Assembly (NCBI GenBank): GCA_027422505.1
Contig: JAPQWV010000651.1
Span: 124,001 to 188,000 of the forward strand
DNA from: Craterostigma plantagineum
Lineage: Eukaryota > Streptophyta > Magnoliopsida > Lamiales > Linderniaceae
Reading direction: 5' to 3'
DNA length: 64,000 nt
Each line of letters begins with the position of its first letter. Within the stretch, counting starts at the first letter, position 1. The translations under genes and the position numbers were made by a program. This document shows, in pieces, positions 21,949 to 33,232 of the stretch. The notes under the pieces were generated by a model. It made no database searches, was not told the origin of the DNA, and saw only the letters and a program-made list of their open reading frames with translations.

Positions 21949-22638
21949 CTTTTCCGCCCACAATCAAGAACAAAGAAAATGAAATTATTCAGACAAACTA
22001 TTGCTCAAGAAAACAAAACATGGCCACTTGACGATCGTGTGGGTCAAGAAGCTTCAAGTAGATTGGACGTGAAGAAAAGGATAACACCAAAGCTAAGATC
22101 AGACGGCAGGCGCTTAAAATAATAGTTAAAATAGCAACAACGAACATTAATAAAATCGTACCTTTGGATTTGATGAATGTAAGCTGAGCTTCACCTGGAA
22201 CTACACATAAGGATGATTGTGTTTTATAGATGATGCGTGTAAATGTACAAGCTTTTTCCTTGGTGGACCTTCTTGCTTGGTTACGTGTTTAATAACGTCG
22301 ACCATTTCATCAATCCTTCATTAATTTAACAACAATGGGAATATTGAATAGTATTTGTCTGTCTTTATTTCCTTAAATTCGTTGATGATGTAATATAATA
22401 GTATGTTCTTAGATTCTGATTTACTCTCAAACGGGCCTTTCTTGAAGCATTTGTCTTCTTCATTGGGCCTTATGGGCCTGAACAGCCCATTTCTACGATG
22501 AAGCTCAAATACGCATAAACTGAGCAAAACCCTAAACAGAAAGACGACGTTGCACGGAAGAGGACTTGCCTCGAATCGAAAGCTCACTACAAAACGAAGC
22601 TGAGATTATCACTCTACGAATCAGGATAGGTTAGAAAG
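21949..22638. other. Divergent promoter region, Yippee-like and RPSA genes
   Basis: 690 bp shared by two divergent genes. Minus-strand donor CAAAG|GTACGA near 22162 suggests a Yippee 5'UTR intron. Toward RPSA there are GGGCC/GGCCCA elements at about 22435-22500 and a telo-box at 22526-22536. Confidence 0.6.
22526..22536 (+). promoter_or_regulatory. Telo-box (AAACCCTAA) upstream of RPSA
   Basis: AAAACCCTAAA about 105 bp before the RPSA start codon, with TGGGCC-type elements upstream (TTGGGCCTTATGGGCC and AGCCCATTT). This pairing is the usual promoter signature of plant translation genes active in dividing cells. Confidence 0.75.
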
Positions 22639-23998
22639 ATGGCGGGAACATTGTCGACGAAAGAGGCTGACATACAAATGATGTTGGCGGCCGAAGTGCA
22701 CCTCGGAACTAAGAATTGCGATTTTCAGATGGATCGTTACGTCTTTAAGCGTCGGAATGATGGTAAGCCGCACCTTGATCTATGAGATTTAGTTGTTAAA
22801 CTTGTCAGCCTCTTCGATAAGTACTTGCTTTTGGCTTAGGAATCGAAGCTCTGAGTTTAAAATCGCACTGTCGTTGTTCAAAATCTACTTTCTATTTCAC
22901 GCTCACTGGTCAGGAATCTACATCATCAATCTTGGGAAGACATGGGATAAGCTTCAAATGGCTGCCCGTGTGATTGTTTCCATTGAAAACCCCCAAGACA
23001 TCATCGTTCAATCTGCCCGGCCGTACGGTCAGAGAGCAGTGTTGAAGTTTGCGCAGTACACCGGCGCCCATGCCATTGCTGGGCGTCACACGCCTGGGAC
23101 GTTCACAAACCAGCTCCAGACTTCTTTCAGCGAGCCTAGGCTTCTTATTCTCACTGATCCAAGAACCGATCATCAGGTAATTTCATCAATCACCACTTGA
23201 TTTCGAGGCGATACATTTGATTTGTGGTTGGTTAACAAACAAACAGCCCATCAAGGAAGCTGCATTGTACAACATCCCCACCATTGCCTTTTGCGACACT
23301 GATTCGCCCATGCGCTACGTGGATATTGGCATCCCAGCCAATAACAAGGGGAAGCACAGCATTGGTTGCCTTTTCTGGCTCTTGGCTAGGATGGTTCTAC
23401 AGATGCGTGGCGTCGTAGCGCCAGGGCACAAATGGGATATCATGGTATAAAAGAAAGGCTTGTTACATATCCTCTGATTGGGCATTTTGAGTTTCTAACT
23501 TAGTTTTTGTTTTTTGTTTGTAGGTTGATCTGTTTTTCTACAGAGAACCCGAGGAGGCTAAGGAACAGCCAGATGATGAAGTCCCGGCCCTCCCTGAATA
23601 CGCCGACTTCTCTGCTGGGGCCATTGGCGGTGCTGCTGATTGGTCGAGTGGCCAAATTCCCGAAGCGCAGTGGGCCCCTGAGGTGGCCGGTTCTGCTGCT
23701 CCAGCCTCAGGTGGTTGGAGTGCAGATGCAGGTTAGTATCTCATGTGCTTTCTTGGCCTCTGTTTTTGCATTATAGTTGCAGATGGATAAAATCTTGACA
23801 ATGGGTTGTTAAACCTATCTGCATTCTTGCTTCTATTTTGTTATCTACCTTTTGATCTTTTTACACCTATCGAATTTTAAATACGTCGTTTGTTGAAATT
23901 TTATGGTGGAAGGTGGTGGTGATGGATGGGATGCAGCTGTTCCCCCGCCTACGGCGGCTCCAGCCGATGCTGCCATTACTCCGACGGGCTGGGAATAG
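22639..23998 (+). CDS. RPSA: 40S ribosomal protein SA (uS2, laminin-receptor-like p40)
   Basis: Five exons (22639-22762, 22914-23176, 23247-23444, 23524-23731, 23913-23998) give 292 residues. It begins [20 protein letters not shown], has the uS2 core [38 protein letters not shown] and [18 protein letters not shown], and the highly conserved block [20 protein letters not shown]. The variable acidic/aromatic tail is Trp-rich ([26 protein letters not shown]) and ends TPTGWE, as in plant RPSA. It is a component of the cytosolic small ribosomal subunit needed late in 18S rRNA maturation. Confidence 0.97.
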
Positions 23999-24563
23999 AT
24001 TCAACTTTTTTTTTTATCAAATTGAGCTTTTTCTTGTTTTACCTTTTGAGTTTTGGTTTTGTTTCTAGCTTAACAGTAGTTGTCATTCTATTTTTAAGAC
24101 CTAGTTAGTCAAAATCCTAAAGGAGAAAGACTATTATATTCAAGGATCACAGTGGGATTCGATTTTTCATGAATGAACCATATCTAACGTTAAATTCGAA
24201 TCTTACTCATAACGAAAATCAAGATTAGAAACAAAAAATATCATCCGATTGATCATCGTCAAAGATGAATGTAGTAATAATAATTGCCGAGTTCGAAGAG
24301 CAAACGATGCCGTCACAACGTCAGATATTGCCACGTTCGCTAAACAAAATTATCCGAAGAGATTTTGGATGATTTACCGAGAGAGAAATCAGTTATCAAA
24401 ATAAAACTAAAACACAGTCAATTATGACGAAACTAATAAACCGGTTAGCGCGTGATTCCACGCTCCACTAACCTCGATAAAACCCCACCCACTCAGTATC
24501 TTCTTCTTCTTCTTCCTCAGATTCGTCACCATTAATACCAAACAACCGCGCGCGCAAAGACAA
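23999..24563. other. Intergenic between RPSA and the ELF4-like gene
   Basis: RPSA 3' region followed by the ELF4-like promoter. AAAAAATATCATC near 24234 resembles, but does not exactly match, the evening element AAAATATCT. A pyrimidine-rich CTTCTTCTTCTTCTTCC leader stretch ends just before the ATG. Confidence 0.45.
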
Positions 24564-24962
24564 ATGGAAGGAGCCTCAGGTTCCGGCGGCGCCAATCTCC
24601 ACCGCGATGAGCCTCAACCACCGCCCACCGCCCCACCGCCGCCGCCCGCCGACGATCTGTACGCTGCTTCCGCCGCCGCTACCTTGCAATGCACCATCGA
24701 CCCGGCGCTGGCGAGCCTCTTCGGCGACAGCTTCCAGCGAGTTCAGATGATACTCGATCGCAACAGAACCCTAATCGCTCAGGCGAATCTGAACCACCGT
24801 TCGCTGCTGCCTGAGAACATGAAGAGGAACGTGGCGCTGATCAACGAAATCAACGAAAACGTCAAGAGAGCCATCGCGATTTACGCCGACATAGCCTCGA
24901 AGATGCCTAAGCATCAGCATCAACAACTCAGCGGTTCTAAGCGTCCCCGAGAAGAAGATTGA
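24564..24962 (+). CDS. EARLY FLOWERING 4-like protein (ELF4 domain)
   Basis: Intronless, 132 residues. The N-terminus is Pro/Ala-rich and disordered. Residues about 48-112 form the ELF4 (DUF1313) helix pair: SLFGDSFQRVQMILDRNRTL, then AQANLNHRSLLPENMKRNVA and LINEINENVKRAIAIYADIA; the DRNR.LI...N.NH...P.NM..NVALI.E.N.N signature is clear. The tail ends with a basic stretch SGSKRPREED that could be a nuclear signal. ELF4 joins ELF3 and LUX in the evening complex that represses growth genes at dusk; ELF4-like paralogues share the fold but not always the role. The Gly/Pro-rich N-terminus and basic tail suggest an ELF4-like member rather than ELF4 itself. Confidence 0.88.
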   Translation: MEGASGSGGANLHRDEPQPPPTAPPPPPADDLYAASAAATLQCTIDPALASLFGDSFQRVQMILDRNRTLIAQANLNHRSLLPENMKRNVALINEINENVKRAIAIYADIASKMPKHQHQQLSGSKRPREED

Positions 24963-26753
24963 GTTCTTCTGATTTCTCCCTCAGCTCGACGAAAGACGAT
25001 CGATGGCTCTACTGAAAGGATCAATTTGCCAAGGTTTTTGATCACATTGTTCTAGTTCGAATTTCTTTGAAATCTGAATTTGCATGAACTCATAAAGCTG
25101 ATGTTGGGAACGTGAACGAAAAATCTGTAACATCTGTGAAGAACTTTTTGCAGTTTTGATCCAATCCTTGCTTCGCATTAGCCCTTTTCTTCTGTTGTAT
25201 GTTCGTCAAGAACTCGGCGAAATATGTACAAGACCCTAAAAAGGTGACTGATATAGTGTAATCCATATTGGGTTGATTTTAATATTTATGGCCCATAATT
25301 TGCCTTGTTCGGCCCAACATACGTCAATTGTGGGCCAGTCCAATAACAAGGTGCATCAAGGAATATGAAATGATTAACTCATTATTATTAGTAAATAATA
25401 AAAGAAAAACGTGAGAGAACTAATCAATTGATAATAACGTAAGTGGAAGGAGATAAAGTTGCCGGGACGAGTGGCTGCTCTATTTGGTTTGGTCTTTGAT
25501 ATGGTTCCTTTATCCTCTCCTTTTTCCCTAGATAATGTCTATTATATCTAATTTAGTATGAAATAAACATTTAAAAAGGGGGAGCACAGCTATATTGCTA
25601 TATTATAATCACACGCTTGTTCGAGATTTTTTTCTTAAAAGATTCCCAGCAAAAGAAAGGAAATCCAACACGTGACTGAAAATGCGCGTTATGGCGCGTT
25701 TTGATAATAATATGGCTATTATATTCTTATAAAATAGTGGGACAGATGTCCTAAAGCTCTTTGCTTGATCTTCATCCATTTATTCAATTTCCATTTACAT
25801 TTCATTTGATTTTGGTTTGATCTGCATTTGCATTTTGGCTTTGAAAAGTCGTACTAGTGAGACACGAAGATGGTGCGGGGTGGACCCACCCGAAGCCTTG
25901 TTGATTTGACTTTGACTAAAACTTCAAGAAAAAAACAGAAAAAAGGAGTGAATTTAAATAGTAATTATTTTATAATATGTAATAAAATTGCCCATTCGCA
26001 AGAAGAAAAGTCACGCCTTCCTCCTTGCTTCGTCTCACTCGGAGCTTTATGTCGTTCGCTATATATACAAACGCCTCTAAAGACTGTGTTTTCCAGAAAC
26101 TTAGTGCGATTGTTGTCATATATAAATCCACAACTAGAATTGCTACTCTTCTGATCGAGAACCATATCGAAGAAAAGATTCTCGTCATAAATAATAGGTA
26201 CGTTTTCCTAATCTTTCTTGTTCTATCATCATTTCGCCCATTTTTAGTGGATTTTCCGAGATTTTACAGAGCTCATCGCTTGTGGGTTCTTGTCTAAGCG
26301 TGCTTTGATATGTTGATTACGGTCTTCAATTCTTCTTGTTAAAAAGGTTTCCTTTTGGTACGAGTTTTGTTATTTCCTTGTCAAATATCTGCTTTTTCCG
26401 TTGCCTTCAACTCCCTTGATGCTTGTTTTGGCGATTTCAGCTCATTGACTGGGTTTCTTTAGCTAATTTTATTTGTTTAAGGCGAAAAAAATGACTTCTT
26501 TCAAAAACTGCTTCTTTGACAACCTGGCTTTATGCTGGGTTGAGTCATTGATTTCTGAGAGAGAGAGGGAGAGAGAGAGAGAGATAAGAGTAAATTCCTT
26601 TTAGTAACGCAGCCCAGACAGATTGATACAACTGTTGCATCGATGTAATCGATGTACAAGTCAAAGAAAACATCGAGCTTATCATTAAAACTTCAAGCAG
26701 ATAAAAACCCAATCTTTATTCGTTCTTTTCTCGTCTTTTCACCTCTCAGGGAT
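24963..26753. other. Intergenic and leader of the CCCH gene (5'UTR intron)
   Basis: From 24963 to about 26050 I see only spacer. A TATATATA box is at 26060-26067. A probable leader exon ends AATAATAG|GTACGT (donor 26198) and a polypyrimidine acceptor CTCTCAG ends at 26749, five bases before the ATG, giving a 552-bp leader intron. A (GA)n stretch lies in this intron at 26557-26584. Confidence 0.6.
26060..26067 (+). promoter_or_regulatory. TATA box of the CCCH zinc-finger gene
   Basis: TATATATA followed by the probable leader exon and a leader intron (26198-26749). Motif and spacing only. Confidence 0.5.
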
Positions 26754-28570
26754 ATGTGCAGTGGTCCAAAATCCGAAGCCAATCAGATGGATGCGCTATG
26801 TCATCACCAAGACAAGCAAGTGATAGTCTCCCACGACGAACCCACCTCAAATCTCCTCGAATTAGCCGCCACGGACGATCTACAAGCCTTCAGACGCCAA
26901 GCCGAAGAGCTGGGCTGCGACGCCGACGAAGCAAGCCTCTGGTACGGAAGAAGCTTCGGCTCGAAGAAGATGGGCTACGAACAAAGAACCCCGATAGCGA
27001 TCGCTTCTCTGTACGGAAGCACGGAGGTCTTGCAGTACCTCGTACGAACCAAAACGGTCGACGTCAACCGAGCCTGCGGCTCAGACCGAGCCACCCCTCT
27101 CCACTGCGCCGCTGCGGGTGGCTCGTGGTCCTGCCTCGAGGTTGTCAGAATCCTCCTAGAAGCCTCCGCCGAGGTAAACGCCGTCGACGTGGCTGGTAAG
27201 AAGCCCGTCGATCTAATCGCTCCTTCCGTCAAACCCTCGACGAGCTTGAAGAGAAAGACCTTAGAGACGATGCTGAGCGGAGCCCGCTACGAGGATCTCT
27301 ACTCCCACCACCTCAAGCAAGATTACGCCGAGGAGAAGCGATCAGAACCCCCAAATCTGCCAAGGACTATCAGCCCGCCGTCGACGTGCCTTTGCCCGAT
27401 ATAAACGTCGGCGTCTACATGACGGACGAATTCAGAATGTACACTTTCAAGGTCAAGCCTTGCTCCAGGGCGTACTCCCACGATTGGACGGAGTGCCCTT
27501 TCGTCCACCCCGGGGAAAACGCCAGGCGAAGGGATCCTAGGAAGTACAGCTACACCTGCGTGCCTTGCCCCGAATTCAAGAAAGGCAGCTGCAGTAGAGG
27601 GGATTCCTGCGATTTCGCGCACGGCGTGTTCGAGTCTTGGCTCCACCCAGCACAGTATCGAACCCGTCTGTGCAAGGACGAGACGGGCTGTACCAGGAAG
27701 GTCTGCTTCTTCGCCCACAAGCCCGAAGAGCTTAGGCCCGTCTACGCTTCGACGGGCTCGGGATTACCCTCTCCTAAATCGACGTCGGGCGTTTCTCTGG
27801 ACACGAGTGGTCTGAGCCCTTTGAAACTCGGTTCGCCTTCGCTGATGATGATGATGATGACTTCGACCACCCCACCGATGTCTCCCACCATAGCAGCAGC
27901 TTCGTCTCCTCCTACGTGGCAGAACAAATCTGGCCATAGAAGCAGACTTCAGGCGACTCTGAGCGCCCGAGACATGGAACTGGACGTCCTTAACCTCGAG
28001 AAGATAAGGACGCAAATGGCGGACGAAATGGCGAATCTTTCCTCTCCCTACGCGAGCCTGTCTCAGCTACAGCTTCAGTCTCCAACTGGGATTCAGCTAA
28101 TGCAGAACATGAATCAGCTTAGGGCGAGCTACCCTTCGAACCACTCTTCCTCGCCCGCAAGAAAGCCGAGTGCGGTTGGGTTCGACTCTTCGGCTGCTGT
28201 GGCTCAAGCTGTTATGAACTCGCGCTCGTCTGCCTTCGCTAGGAGGAGTCAGAGTTTCGTCGAGAGGTCCGCGGTCGGAGGTGGTCACCGATCGACGGCC
28301 CCTTTGGGCTCGTCGAAGTTTGGGGAGTGGGGTTTGCCCGAGGGGAGGGTGGACTGGGGATTTAACGGGCACGAGGATGCTAGCAAGCTTAGGAAGTCTT
28401 CGTCTTTTGGTTTGAGGAGCGGCGAATTGACCAAGTTGCCCTCGTCGGCGATGGCTGCTGCGAACGAGCCCGACGTTTCTTGGGTCGATTCGCTTGTTAG
28501 AAACTCGACTTTCGGTGATGGTGGCGATTGGGTTGATCAGATGTATGCAGAGGAGCATGTTTTTGCTTGA
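26754..28570 (+). CDS. Ankyrin-repeat tandem CCCH zinc-finger protein (RR-TZF, C3H29/30/47/66 group), with a frame break
   Basis: Two overlapping frames together make one gene of about 605 residues. Frame 1 (26754-27404) starts [13 protein letters not shown] and has two ankyrin repeats ([18 protein letters not shown] and [20 protein letters not shown]). Frame 2 (27386-28570 and open upstream to about 27341) has the arginine-rich region and tandem fingers: [20 protein letters not shown], then C-x7-C-x5-C-x3-H ([19 protein letters not shown]) and C-x5-C-x4-C-x3-H ([16 protein letters not shown]). The frames meet in a five-C run at 27348-27352; one extra C would join them. No GT donor lies between about 27236 and 27378, so an intron is not the explanation. 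RR-TZF proteins bind AU-rich mRNA in stress granules and act in ABA, salt and defence responses. Either a sequencing error or a recent null allele. Confidence 0.88.
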
Positions 28571-29405
28571 AGGTTGGTTTTTATTTTTATTTTTTGTTTT
28601 TTGGGAGAATGGCTGCTAATGTATTCTTTCTATTCTATTTCGATTGTATCTTTTGGTTCAAGTTGAAAAGAAAATTAGACTGAATTGAATAAATCCGAGT
28701 CTGAACTTCACGACATTCTTTAAAAGCACACCAAATTTAGTTCACTAAATTTCGTTTGTATCAACATTCTTTAAAAGCTGAATAACATATGTATATACCA
28801 TATATGACATAAAACATACCATGGTTAGAAGTAGTAGGGGAATATTCAATTCTGGGCAGCGTTGAATTGAATTCAATTGAAAAGACACGTCGGGGACCGA
28901 TATTTAATTATTTCGAACGCCATTGCCAATTAAAAATTTAGTTGTATGTTATTGACTAGTAAAAATTCAAACTTTGCACCTTTGCTTACACTATTTCAGT
29001 AGAGTTGAAGTTGTGCGTGCAGTTGTTTTATTTTTGTTCGTTTTTGTCGTTTCTTTCTCATAAGCTCCATTTCATTTGGGTACACTAACAAAGTGGTGCA
29101 CTAACTGAAATAGAGTTCCAAGATTTTTTCAGTGCATCGAACTGGACAACGAGGTTCAATTCAATGTAATCGTTGACTTTTGATTTGACTGTTCTCTTGG
29201 ATTCTCATCACATGAAGATAGATAAATAAATACTTAAGACTTTCCATTGCGATGTGTGTGCGCATTCACTAACTACGCTATTTACTTTGTAATGAATGCC
29301 ACGCTATTGATATAATATAAGCACGCCACCTAAACTCGGACAACACGCCTAACCAAAGATGTTTCTCTAAGATAGAACTATTAAAATGTGTTGAAAATTG
29401 AAGCA
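28571..29405. other. Intergenic, convergent, between CCCH and LBD genes
   Basis: 835 bp of AT-rich spacer. ACATTCTTTAAAAGC occurs twice (about 28709 and 28763). Nothing codes. Confidence 0.5.
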
Positions 29406-30098
29406 TTAATAAGCAGAACTGCCCTTCGAATTACTTACTCTACGGTAGATAACGTAATACCTTTCTTCCCTTTTATGTTTTGAGTTGTTATCATCCGAAA
29501 ATTCGCAAAGCTGTTTCTTAAACCTGGAATGAAAAGCTTTTACATACGCAAACACAAAATGCTGTAAAAATAAAAACTTAACCGACAAAAACACTTACGG
29601 AAACTGAAACTGACCTAACCGATGGAACGTTACAGAATTATGATCACCACTGTAATTATTCTCCAAAAACACAGCATGATTATTGTTATTACAATCGTAA
29701 TGATAGTAATTATTAAACCAAGAAGGATGGCAGCTATGATACGCTGCGAGTCGGGCTCGGGCCAAATCAAGATTATGCTGTAGCTCAGCCATTTTATACT
29801 GCAAAGAAGCAATGGCACCTATGCATCCATAAACTGGGTCTCTTAACCTAACCTCGGCTTCGTAGACGAGCGAATTGACCGTTTCCTCCCTTCGATTTTC
29901 GGGCACTTCGTTGAGAATCTTGCTCACATTGCTCGCCCCGAAAACTTTGTGCACCTTCGCAAATTTCTTGTTTGGATCGCTCGATCGAAAGTAAGGGGCG
30001 AACTGGCAGTTTGCTGCGCACCTTCTCTTCAAGAATTTGCAGGCCGCGCATGAAGTTGCGGAGCGAGCTTCTAATTGACTGCTTGATGATGATCTCAT
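29406..30098 (-). CDS. LOB-domain protein, class I, LBD21-like
   Basis: The first exon (about 29597-30098) encodes the LOB domain: C17-x2-C20-x6-C27-x3-C31 in CAACKFLKRRCAANC, then KFAKVHKVFGASNVSKIL (GAS block) and EAEVRLRDPVYGCIGAIASL with the coiled leucine repeat behind it. LBD proteins are plant-specific nuclear factors for organ boundaries. The tail is His/Asn/Tyr-rich. Read straight through, it stops after GQFQFP (167 residues, stop at 29595). That stop is made by a consensus donor CC|GTAAGT; splicing to the acceptor TTCATTCCAG near 29527 continues the frame to 29406, adding about 40 residues (PFKKQLCEFSDDNNSKHK). The spliced form is shown as the outer limit; either is possible. Confidence 0.85.
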
Positions 30099-31057
30099 TG
30101 CTTCCTTTTATTTATTTTTTTTCTAGTAGGATGATTAATTGTTGTGTTAGTAATTTAGTTAGGTCACACACCACATTTATATATAGGCGGAATGAGGACT
30201 TTATAAAGTGGTTAAAAGGTAAGTTAGTTGTTTGTATAATCGTATATGGGTTGAGGGAGGGTAGTAGTACTATTCTTTGCATGAGATATATCATATTGGA
30301 TCAAATAAATCAGTATAAAGACATGTTTTAAAGTTGAATCGATCGATCTGCAATTTATTTATGTAGTATGATTTTTTTTTTCTTTTTATAATTCATGTAC
30401 ATAAAACTTGTAGAAGTGCACCTGTTTGTATCATTTCATTATTCTTAATTGCACCTGAATGATGGGAGAGAGTAGAAAAGTTAATGATGTCTTATAGGTA
30501 GCTAGGGTCTTATCTAGTGGCGATGGAATATGATTGTTCAACAACAAATTGTGGGTGTAAAGGGGGGTCCCCCTTCATTCATACATACACATCAACAAAG
30601 TTGGATGAGATGTTTCACAAATCTCCAAGAAAAAAAAATTTGATAACGAAAATAAAAGCAATGGTTCATCATAGGGTATTATTGCTCAATATGATGAGCC
30701 CTATGTATAGCAGCAACTCATGGCAAAATGCTTTGATAGTGCCCTCACTTGGGGTTTTAGTGGGAACCAACCAACTTCGATCTTTCACTTACAAGTTGAA
30801 TTAATCTCCACTTAACCCAACTTAGCATGTTGCAGGGGATCAATTGAATTTATGGGCTCCATTACTTATCTTAAATGGTACATAAATAAGTTCATGCCGT
30901 TTTGATACAAATAAATTACGAAAAATGGTAAAGCAATGAGTTTATGTGGTAAAATATAACAACCATCGCATTTTTTTGTCCGGTAAAGACAGGATGGGAT
31001 ACAGAGAATGTTTTGTTGGAATTTCATATAATTAAAGATTCGGTTCTCACTAGCAAT

Positions 31058-31734
31058 TATGGGTGTTCAAATGTCGGTTAACCGACCGAACCGAACCGAA
31101 ATCGAAGCTTCGGTTCGTACCGAATACCGAACCGAAGAGTTTCGGTTCGGTTTTCGGTTTGTATTTTGATAACCGAACAAAATTCGGTTCGGTTTCGGTT
31201 TTTTTACCTCGGTAAACCGAACCGAACCGAATAACCGAATTCTTTTTTTTTTTTAATTTAATACATATATATTATTATATAAAATATATAATGATATATT
31301 TTTATATGTCTTATATGTCTTATTTAATAAATTAATAATATACCCACCATATTTAAAAAATATGGAAAATATTAGGTAAATCATAAATTTATTCAAATAT
31401 ATATATATATAATATATATTTATAATATAAATAAAATTAATATATTTACTAAAATATGGAAAATATGGGGTAAATGAAAATCTTATACAAATAAAAATAT
31501 GATAATAAAAATATATAATCAAAATCGTATTAATATTATTGGTTTTTTAATTTTTTATTAAAAATTCGGTTTTTGGTCGGTTAACCGAACCGAACCGAAA
31601 AAAATTCGGTAAAAACCGAAACCTAACCGAATTGTTTCGGTTCGGTTTTCGGTTTATGAAATTCTCGAACCGAACTTTCGGTTACGGAAAGTTCGGTTCG
31701 GTTCGGTTCGGTTATTACCGAATAAACAACTATA
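31058..31734. mobile_element. hAT-like non-autonomous element, CGGTTCGG-rich, 677 bp
   Basis: Flanked by a perfect 8-bp duplication CTAGCAAT (31050-31057 and 31735-31742). Ends are TATGGGTGTTC and the reverse complement TATAGTTGTTT. Both subterminal regions are packed with CGGTTCGGTT / AACCGAACCG motifs in inverted order, and the centre is very AT-rich. The 8-bp duplication and TAxGGGTGT end are hAT features. It has no transposase. Confidence 0.85.
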
Positions 31735-32490
31735 CTAGCAATCGAAAAAGGCGTGACATGTAAGAATTCATATTAGTTCCAACTCCCATTGTTGTTGGAT
31801 TCAACGATTATGACGCACAGTCGACCTTATGACGATCATTAATTTACTAAACAAATATAGTGTTATATCATTATATAATAATAAAAGATAATCAAATAGC
31901 ATCTCCGAAATAACACCAAAGCCACAGCCCCACCTATTGCACTTAATTCACTGCAATTCAAGTTCAGTATCTATTAAAAAAATAATAATAATACGACAAA
32001 GTGCATAGGCCTTTGTATGAAGCTGCAGAGAAATCTCCTTCAGACAGAAAGGCTATCGAAAACAGTTTCATAAGTGTGGTCTTAGAGATCTCAATCTTTT
32101 CGTCGACCATAAAGAGATTTCGATTTGAGATATCTTTCGGTTAATGGCGCTGGCGAAGGACGAAATTCACGGAAAAAACAAAGGGTTATTTTTCGATGGT
32201 GAAGTTTTTTCGAGGAAAGGGCTGAGAAGAGTAGTCCTTTGGATTTCGAACCAAGAGATTTCGAAGCTAAAAAGAAGATTTCGAAGATCAACGATCTCAT
32301 ACAACACTTCGTCCAAAGATCTAAAAGCTGCAACCTTTAGAGAAGAAAAAGAAGTCTGCAAGAGAATTCACGAGGATTAATTATATTTATTAAAAGAAAA
32401 AGAAACGTTAGGAAAACCTCGACAACGATGATGATGATCGACGATGTGTATGAATTAACAGTCGTAAGATGTGAACAGTATATTTATGTA

Positions 32491-33128
32491 CTCCATCCTT
32501 CCTGCTAATTCTATCACACTTTTTCATTTCGGTTGTCCCAATAATTTTAGGGCATTTTCATTTCAGGCCCCCACGTAACTATCATTTAGGATTCATGCCC
32601 TCTTGCTAAAAAATTTAGTTTTAAGGATCCATTTTCTGCAATACCACTTCATTGCTCTATCATACTGATATCTTCAAATTTTGTAACACAAAACCATAAT
32701 TCAGTACAAGTTTATGATCATCTGATACCAGTTTATTTTCTACAGTACCACTTCATTGCTCTGACATACCAGTATGTTGAAAGTTCGTAACACAAAACGA
32801 TCATTTTATACCAGTTCATATATCTTTCATTCCACTTTTCTACACCACACAAAATGAGTCCTTTAACCTAAAAAATTCTCAAACAGGGTCTGAATTCGAA
32901 ATCAAACCTTAATGTGGCCTGATTTCGAATTGACCCATAATTTTATCACCTTTCCTTATTTAGCAAAAAACTATCACAAATAATCCAATATATTAATATT
33001 AAATTTTCTTAAAAAACCTGTTAAAATATACATTTTTTACGTTTTCATTATACTATATTATTAGACTAATGTCACCTTAATTTGCGTGTCCAGCAGCTTA
33101 CGTGATAAAGTTGACGGGACGGATGGAG
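32491..33128. mobile_element. Stowaway (Tc1/mariner) MITE split by a nested insertion
   Basis: CTCCATCCTTCCTGC at the left after TA and GGACGGATGGAG before TA at the right are the Stowaway ends. Interior AATATTAAATTTTCTTAAAA matches the other copies in this window (41405, 59069, 61652). A different element, 32550-32936, is inserted in its left part. Confidence 0.85.
32550..32936. mobile_element. Minisatellite-bearing TIR element (387 bp) inserted in a Stowaway MITE
   Basis: A perfect 9-bp duplication ATAATTTTA flanks it (32541-32549 and 32937-32945). Ends GGGCATTTTCATTTCAGGCC and, reverse-complemented, GGGTCAATTCGAAATCAGGCC are inverted repeats. Inside are repeats such as ATACCACTTCATTGCTCT. 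The 9-bp duplication points to Mutator-type transposition. Confidence 0.88.
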
Positions 33129-33232
33129 TATTTCATATCATCCAACGAGATAACTTAATTTTACGGTCGAATAAGTACTGTCTGTCACTTGTACACGTAC
33201 GATAACAATCAATTACTTTTGCGGTATATATA

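Larger units (their letters stand above)
30099..33232. other. 3.1-kb repeat-rich region between the LBD and BAHD2 genes
   Basis: Holds the LBD promoter, a hAT-like element (31058-31734) and a Stowaway element (32491-33128) that is itself split by a second element (32550-32936). Short frames at 30517-30804 and 32091-32380 are not supported by any family resemblance. Confidence 0.6.

Noticed and set aside
22793..22913. Extended plus-strand start within RPSA intron 1
   Set aside because: It is intron sequence running in frame into exon 2; the spliced model from 22639 gives the full conserved protein.
30517..30804. 95-codon open frame
   Set aside because: No family resemblance, no splice partner, AT-rich spacer composition.
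31253..31522. 89-codon Tyr/Ile-rich frame
   Set aside because: Lies in the AT-rich centre of the hAT-like element; composition artefact.
32091..32380. Overlapping open frames on both strands (78-80 codons)
   Set aside because: Mutual shadows with no recognisable domain and no upstream promoter signal.
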